The notes under the pieces are model-generated. The model was not told where the DNA came from, searched no databases, and worked only from the letters and a program-made list of their open reading frames with translations. Shown in pieces: positions 7,019-10,000 of a DNA stretch of 10,000 bases (positions within the stretch are counted from its first letter, which is position 1; each line of letters begins with the position of its first letter). Made by a program: the position numbers and the translations under genes. Source of the stretch: Flavobacterium sp. (GTDB lineage: Bacteria; Bacteroidota; Bacteroidia; Flavobacteriales; Flavobacteriaceae). The stretch lies in the NCBI RefSeq assembly GCF_020217025.1, contig NZ_JAIWOF010000128.1:1-10000 (forward strand). The letters are read 5' to 3'.

Positions 7019-7153
7019 ATGAAAAAAATCTCTCTAGTATTAGCCTTATCAACAATTGTATTATTAACATCATGCTCTAGCGGCTGGAGTTGTAAATCAA
7101 GCTATGTAAATGCTAAACAAACCAAAACAATCGAGCAAAAGAAAAATGCTTAA
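7019..7153 (+). CDS. Small lipoprotein (44 residues)
   Basis: The frame starts at ATG 7019 and ends at TAA 7151-7153. The signal sequence is MKKISLVLALSTIVLLTSC, with a canonical lipobox LTSC at 16-19, so Cys19 is expected to be lipidated. The mature part is only 26 residues (CSSGWSCKSSYVNAKQ and a Lys/Gln-rich tail), with a second cysteine at 25. The gene begins 36 bases after the OmpA-family gene and ends at a terminator, so the two are likely co-transcribed. Very small lipoproteins with a GWxC motif are familiar to me from Flavobacteriia, without a known role. A link to the envelope function of its neighbour is inference. Confidence 0.78.
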   Translation: MKKISLVLALSTIVLLTSCSSGWSCKSSYVNAKQTKTIEQKKNA

Positions 7154-7160
7154 TCATAAA

Positions 7161-7187
7161 AAAAGGTCGCCAATGGCGACCTTTTTA
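7161..7187. terminator. Bidirectional terminator between the small lipoprotein gene and clpX
   Basis: A GC-rich 7-base stem (GGTCGCC at 7165-7171 with GGCGACC at 7175-7181) has a tight AAT loop, flanked by A-run 7158-7164 and T-run 7182-7186. The flanks give a U-tract on both strands, so it can end both the OmpA unit and the convergent clpX transcript. Confidence 0.88.
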
Positions 7188-7202
7188 TTTATACTTATTT
7201 CC

Positions 7203-8435
7203 TTAAGAAACTGCTTTCAATCTTTGTAATAAATTTTTACTCAAACTGTTTTCAGCATATTCTTTTGTAACTTGTAAGTGTTTGTCATCAGAACTTGGCA
7301 ATTCGTACATAGCATCGGTTAAAATTGCTTCACATAACGAACGTAAACCTCTAGCTCCAAGTTTATACTCTAAAGCTTTTGACACAATATAATCCAAAGC
7401 TTCTTCTTCAAAATCAACTGTTACCTCATCCATTTCAAACAATTTTTTGTATTGTTTTACTAAAGCATTTTTAGGTTCGGTTAGAATCGCTCTTAATGTT
7501 TCTGCATCCAAAGGATCCATGTGAGTTAAAACTGGCAAACGACCGATAATTTCTGGAATTAATCCAAAATCTTTTACGTCTTTTGGAATCAAATATTGCA
7601 ACAAATTATCTTTATCAATTTGATCTGTTCCAATAGAAGAACTATAACCAACTGCTTGTCTATTCAAACGTTTTGAAATGATTCTTTCAATTCCGTCGAA
7701 AGCACCACCAGCGATGAATAAGATATTTTGTGTATTTACCTCAACAAATTTTTGATCGGGATGTTTTCTTCCTCCTTTTGGTGGGACATTTACAACCGTT
7801 CCTTCAAGTAATTTCAACAACGCTTGTTGCACACCTTCACCCGAAACATCACGAGTTATCGATGGATTATCACTTTTACGAGCAATTTTATCAATTTCGT
7901 CAATAAATACGATTCCTCTTTCAGCTTTAGCTACATCATAATCGGCAGCTTGTAATAAACGAGTTAAGATACTTTCTACATCTTCTCCTACATAACCCGC
8001 TTCGGTCAAAACTGTCGCATCAACTATAGCCAAGGGAACATTCAACATTTTTGCAATGGTTTTTGCTACTAATGTTTTCCCTGTTCCGGTTTGTCCAACC
8101 ATTAAGATGTTACTTTTCTCAATCTCAACTTCGTCTTCTAATTGCACTTGCATCAAACGTTTGTAGTGATTGTAAACTGCTACACTCATTACTTTTTTTG
8201 TTTGGTCTTGTCCAATTACATAATCATCTAAAAACGCACGAATTTCTTTTGGTTTTAAAAGAATCAAATCGGCAATCAAATTCGAATTACCTGATTGTTT
8301 TAATTCTTCTAATACAATTCCGTGTGCTTGTTCGATACACTTGTCGCAAATATGCGCATTAATCCCTGCAATTAATAAATTGGTTTCAGGCTTTTTCCTT
8401 CCGCAGAATGAACACTCTAATACTTCTTTAGCCAT
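7203..8435 (-). CDS. clpX: ATP-dependent Clp protease ATP-binding subunit ClpX
   Basis: This 410-residue AAA+ unfoldase feeds substrates to ClpP in the cytoplasm. The N-terminal zinc-binding domain has C8, C11, C30 and C33. Then follow Walker A GQTGTGKT (114-121), pore loop GYVG (147-150), Walker B IVFIDEID (175-182), the RKH loop (223-225), and sensor-2 GARGLR (360-365). The ClpP-docking tripeptide, IGF in E. coli, appears to be VGY (262-264), which I recall as usual in Bacteroidota. I chose ATG 8433-8435 ([10 protein letters not shown]) rather than the in-frame ATG at 8475-8477, because the extra 14 residues are encoded by a heptad-repeat element and family members begin at MAKE. clpP lies upstream on the same strand, 79 bases away. 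A bidirectional terminator follows the stop codon. Confidence 0.97.
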   Translation of the reverse strand: MAKEVLECSFCGRKKPETNLLIAGINAHICDKCIEQAHGIVLEELKQSGNSNLIADLILLKPKEIRAFLDDYVIGQDQTKKVMSVAVYNHYKRLMQVQLEDEVEIEKSNILMVGQTGTGKTLVAKTIAKMLNVPLAIVDATVLTEAGYVGEDVESILTRLLQAADYDVAKAERGIVFIDEIDKIARKSDNPSITRDVSGEGVQQALLKLLEGTVVNVPPKGGRKHPDQKFVEVNTQNILFIAGGAFDGIERIISKRLNRQAVGYSSSIGTDQIDKDNLLQYLIPKDVKDFGLIPEIIGRLPVLTHMDPLDAETLRAILTEPKNALVKQYKKLFEMDEVTVDFEEEALDYIVSKALEYKLGARGLRSLCEAILTDAMYELPSSDDKHLQVTKEYAENSLSKNLLQRLKAVS

Positions 8436-8444
8436 TTTTTTCTT

Positions 8445-8508
8445 GGTTAAAGGTTTTGGGTAATGGGTGATGGGCAAACCTTTTACCTATAACCCATTAC
8501 CTAACACC
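8445..8508. repeat. Inverted pair of 7-base-period tandem repeats in the clpP-clpX gap
   Basis: GGT begins at 8445, 8452, 8459 and 8466 (GGC at 8473), an exact 7-base period of GGTNNNN units. The opposite arm has ACC at 8485, 8492, 8499 and 8506, again with period 7. The arms are complementary, best at GGTAATGGGT (8459-8468) and ACCCATTACC (8492-8501), leaving a 23-base loop. The element fills most of the 79-base gap, and no promoter box was recognised there. Confidence 0.7.
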
Positions 8509-8514
8509 TTTTTA

Positions 8515-9171
8515 TTATCTTGTTAAAACCTCATCAATCATTCCGTATTCTTTTGCTTCAGCAGCAATCATCCAGTAATCTCTTTCGCTGTCTTTGTAAA
8601 CTTTATCGTAAGGTTGTTTTGAATGATGAGAAATGATTTGGTATAATTCTTCTTTTAATTTCAACATTTCTTTCAAGTTGATTTCCATATCGGTTGCAAC
8701 TCCTTGTGCTCCTCCTGATGGTTGGTGAATCATAACTCGAGAATGTGGTAACGCCGAACGTTTTCCTTCTGCTCCAGCACATAATAAAACTGCTCCCATT
8801 GAAGCTGCCATTCCTGTACAGATAGTAGCTACATCAGGTTTTACGAATTGCATGGTATCGTAAATGCCTAATCCAGCATATACACTTCCTCCTGGTGAAT
8901 TGATATAAATACTGATATCTTTAGAAGCATCAACACTTTCTAAAAACAACAATTGTGCTTGAATAATATTTGCTACATAATCATCAACTCCAGTTCCCAT
9001 GAAGATAATTCTATCCATCATTAAACGAGAGAACACATCCATTGAAGCTACGTTTAATTGGCGTTCTTCAATGATATAAGGCGTCATACTACTAACAATT
9101 TTATCGTAATACAAACTGTTTACTCCGTGATGCTTAGTAGCATATTTTTTAAATTCTTTTCCGTAGTTCAT
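8515..9171 (-). CDS. clpP: ATP-dependent Clp protease proteolytic subunit ClpP
   Basis: This 218-residue serine peptidase forms the double-heptamer chamber that degrades substrates unfolded by ClpX. The catalytic triad is visible: S124 in GMAASMGA, H149 in MIHQPSGG and D198 in ERDYW, with the same spacings (25 and 49) as E. coli Ser97/His122/Asp171. The oxyanion segment NSPGGSV is at 91-97. The N-terminal 30 or so residues before the conserved core are typical of the Bacteroidota form, and a processed propeptide is possible. ATG 9169-9171 (MNYGKEFKKY) is the natural start, preceded by an A-rich leader and a four-unit 8-base repeat. The gene lies downstream of tig, from which it is separated by a terminator, and upstream of clpX, with which it is probably transcribed. 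Confidence 0.97.
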   Translation of the reverse strand: MNYGKEFKKYATKHHGVNSLYYDKIVSSMTPYIIEERQLNVASMDVFSRLMMDRIIFMGTGVDDYVANIIQAQLLFLESVDASKDISIYINSPGGSVYAGLGIYDTMQFVKPDVATICTGMAASMGAVLLCAGAEGKRSALPHSRVMIHQPSGGAQGVATDMEINLKEMLKLKEELYQIISHHSKQPYDKVYKDSERDYWMIAAEAKEYGMIDEVLTR

Positions 9172-9179
9172 AATTTTTT

Positions 9180-9211
9180 GTTTAAATGTTTAAGCGTTTA
9201 AAAGTTTAAAT
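9180..9211. repeat. Four 8-base tandem units (GTTTAANN) in the clpP leader
   Basis: GTTTAA occurs at 9180, 9188, 9196 and 9204, an exact 8-base period with only the last two bases of each unit varying (AT, GC, AA, AT). On the clpP strand the units read NNTTAAAC. The array ends 9 bases before the clpP start codon, so it should lie in the transcribed leader or over the promoter. Confidence 0.75.
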
Positions 9212-9249
9212 GGGTTGAACTAAAAAACATTATATTTCAAATAGTTATC

Positions 9250-9268
9250 TTTTGTTTTTGAAACAAAA
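9250..9268. promoter_or_regulatory. Perfect inverted repeat upstream of clpP, candidate operator
   Basis: TTTTGTTT (9250-9257) and AAACAAAA (9261-9268) are exact complements separated by 3 bases. No T-run follows on either strand, so it is not a terminator. It lies about 80 bases upstream of the clpP start, where a promoter would be expected, although I found no exact TAnnTTTG box. Low sequence complexity makes chance possible. Confidence 0.3.
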
Positions 9269-9278
9269 TGGCTTCAAT

Positions 9279-9306
9279 AAAAAAGCGCCAAAACTAGTCT
9301 GACGCT
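9279..9306 (-). terminator. Rho-independent terminator after tig
   Basis: On the - strand AGCGTC (9306-9301) pairs with GGCGCT (9289-9284), including one G-U pair, across an 11-base loop, and a U-run follows from 9284 to 9279. It starts 26 bases after the tig stop and suggests that clpP has its own promoter downstream of it. Confidence 0.65.
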
Positions 9307-9332
9307 CAAAGATAATTATTTTTTGTGAGATA

Positions 9333-10000
9333 TTATTCTCCGTACATTTCTTTGATGAATTGCTCGTAATTCACTTCTTTCGTTTTAGCTTTTACTTTTT
9401 CTTTGTAAAGACCTAACATTTTTTCGCTCATTACTTGCTCTGATAAACGTTTTACCTCATCTTGGTTCGACATTACACGAGCTACAATTCCGTTAATTTC
9501 ATCTTCTGAAGGATTTAATTGACCAAATTGCGCCATTTGTTTCTTGATTAAATCAGCAGTATGTGCTTTTAAATCTTCGAAAGTGATTTGTAAATTATTA
9601 TCAGCCATTACTTTTCCTTCGATTAATTGGAAACGTAATCCTTTTTCTGATCTAGCGAACTCTTCTTCTGCTTGTTCAGCAGTTAAAGGAGTTTCACCTA
9701 CATTTTGAATCCATCTTTTCAAGAATTCAGCTGGTAAATCAAATTTTGTAGTTTCGATTAAGAATTCTGTAACATCGTTTAAGAATTTTTGATCTGCTTG
9801 CTGTGCAAATTGCGCTTCAGCATCTTCTTTGATTTTAGCTTTTAAATCTTCAACTGAAGCAATAACTCCAGGTCCGAATAATTTATCGAATAATTCTTGG
9901 TTTAATTCTGCTTTTTCAACTGAATTGATTTCCTCAATTGTAAAATCAACATTGATATCTAAACCATGAACATCATCATGACCTACTTTTAAGTAATCCA
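9333..10000 (-). CDS. tig: Trigger factor, C-terminal part (5' end outside window)
   Basis: The frame is open from the right edge (first whole codon at 9998-9996) to TAA at 9335-9333, giving 221 visible residues, about half of a typical trigger factor. A TTG at 9722-9720 lies inside the frame and is not a start; it encodes Leu in PAEFLKRW. The visible part begins at the end of the peptidyl-prolyl isomerase region (VDFTIEEINSVEKAELNQEL), continues through DKLFGPG, and then the long charged helical arms of the C-terminal chaperone domain (LPAEFLKRW, LRFQLIEGKVM, YEQFIKEMYGE at the end). Trigger factor binds the ribosome near the exit tunnel and holds nascent chains. The position ahead of clpP and clpX on the same strand is the common tig-clpP-clpX order, which supports the assignment. 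Confidence 0.93.
   Translation of the reverse strand, partial: DYLKVGHDDVHGLDINVDFTIEEINSVEKAELNQELFDKLFGPGVIASVEDLKAKIKEDAEAQFAQQADQKFLNDVTEFLIETTKFDLPAEFLKRWIQNVGETPLTAEQAEEEFARSEKGLRFQLIEGKVMADNNLQITFEDLKAHTADLIKKQMAQFGQLNPSEDEINGIVARVMSNQDEVKRLSEQVMSEKMLGLYKEKVKAKTKEVNYEQFIKEMYGE

Noticed and set aside
8051..8362. Open frame on the + strand within clpX
   Set aside because: It lies antisense to the ClpX AAA+ domain and its product resembles nothing; it has no leader or promoter of its own.
8436..8477. 14-residue N-terminal extension of ClpX from the ATG at 8477
   Set aside because: It is encoded by the heptad-repeat element, is Pro/Lys-rich and unlike the family; the internal ATG at 8435 gives the standard MAKE start.
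9180..9211. CRISPR-like array
   Set aside because: Units of 8 bases with no spacers are a simple tandem repeat, not a CRISPR array, and no cas gene is present.
9720..9722. TTG as a start for a 129-residue protein
   Set aside because: It is an internal Leu codon of trigger factor; the frame continues to the right edge with recognisable trigger-factor sequence.

Overview
The window is AT-rich chromosomal DNA from a member of the Bacteroidota, most likely Flavobacterium or a close relative. The evidence is the -7 boxes of the form TAnnTTTG, AT-rich leaders without Shine-Dalgarno motifs, exported proteins with signal peptides ending in CxAQ or FGQ, and the sequence character of the ClpX, ClpP, trigger factor, DUF2797, GH3 and OmpA/PD40 proteins.

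Left part (1-2650, + strand), accessory in character: the 3' end of a large protein with a Cys-rich segment, a Gly-rich linker and a C-terminal domain carrying an HxH...SxxD signature that resembles JAMM/MPN metal sites. Two tandem paralogous exported proteins of about 200 residues follow (DUF6705-like by recall). Each of the two ends in a near-identical repeat carrying a hairpin terminator. A cargo/partner arrangement (large protein plus small exported proteins) is possible, but it is inference.

Middle part (2648-7190): a DUF2797 zinc-ribbon protein on the - strand is divergent from a GH3-type adenylating enzyme on the + strand. Their promoters overlap, and the - strand promoter lies partly inside the first GH3 codons. 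A 54-residue Cys-containing small exported protein follows GH3 by 6 bases and ends at a strong terminator. Next comes a separately promoted OmpA-family cell-envelope protein (signal peptide, PD40 propeller, carboxypeptidase-regulatory-like domain, OmpA peptidoglycan-binding domain), followed by a 44-residue lipoprotein and a bidirectional terminator.

Right part (7203-10000, - strand), core proteostasis: clpX, clpP and the C-terminal half of tig (trigger factor), in transcription order tig > clpP > clpX. A terminator separates tig from clpP. The clpP and clpX leaders each contain a short tandem-repeat element, one with an exact 8-base period and one an inverted pair of 7-base-period arrays. 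The second creates a spurious upstream ATG in frame with clpX.

No tRNA, rRNA, CRISPR array, insertion sequence or intact phage gene was seen, and no gap longer than 300 bases lacks a gene. I found no complete novel system. The best leads are the JAMM-like protein with its tandem small partners, the conserved repeat/terminator units, and the periodic repeats ahead of clpP and clpX.
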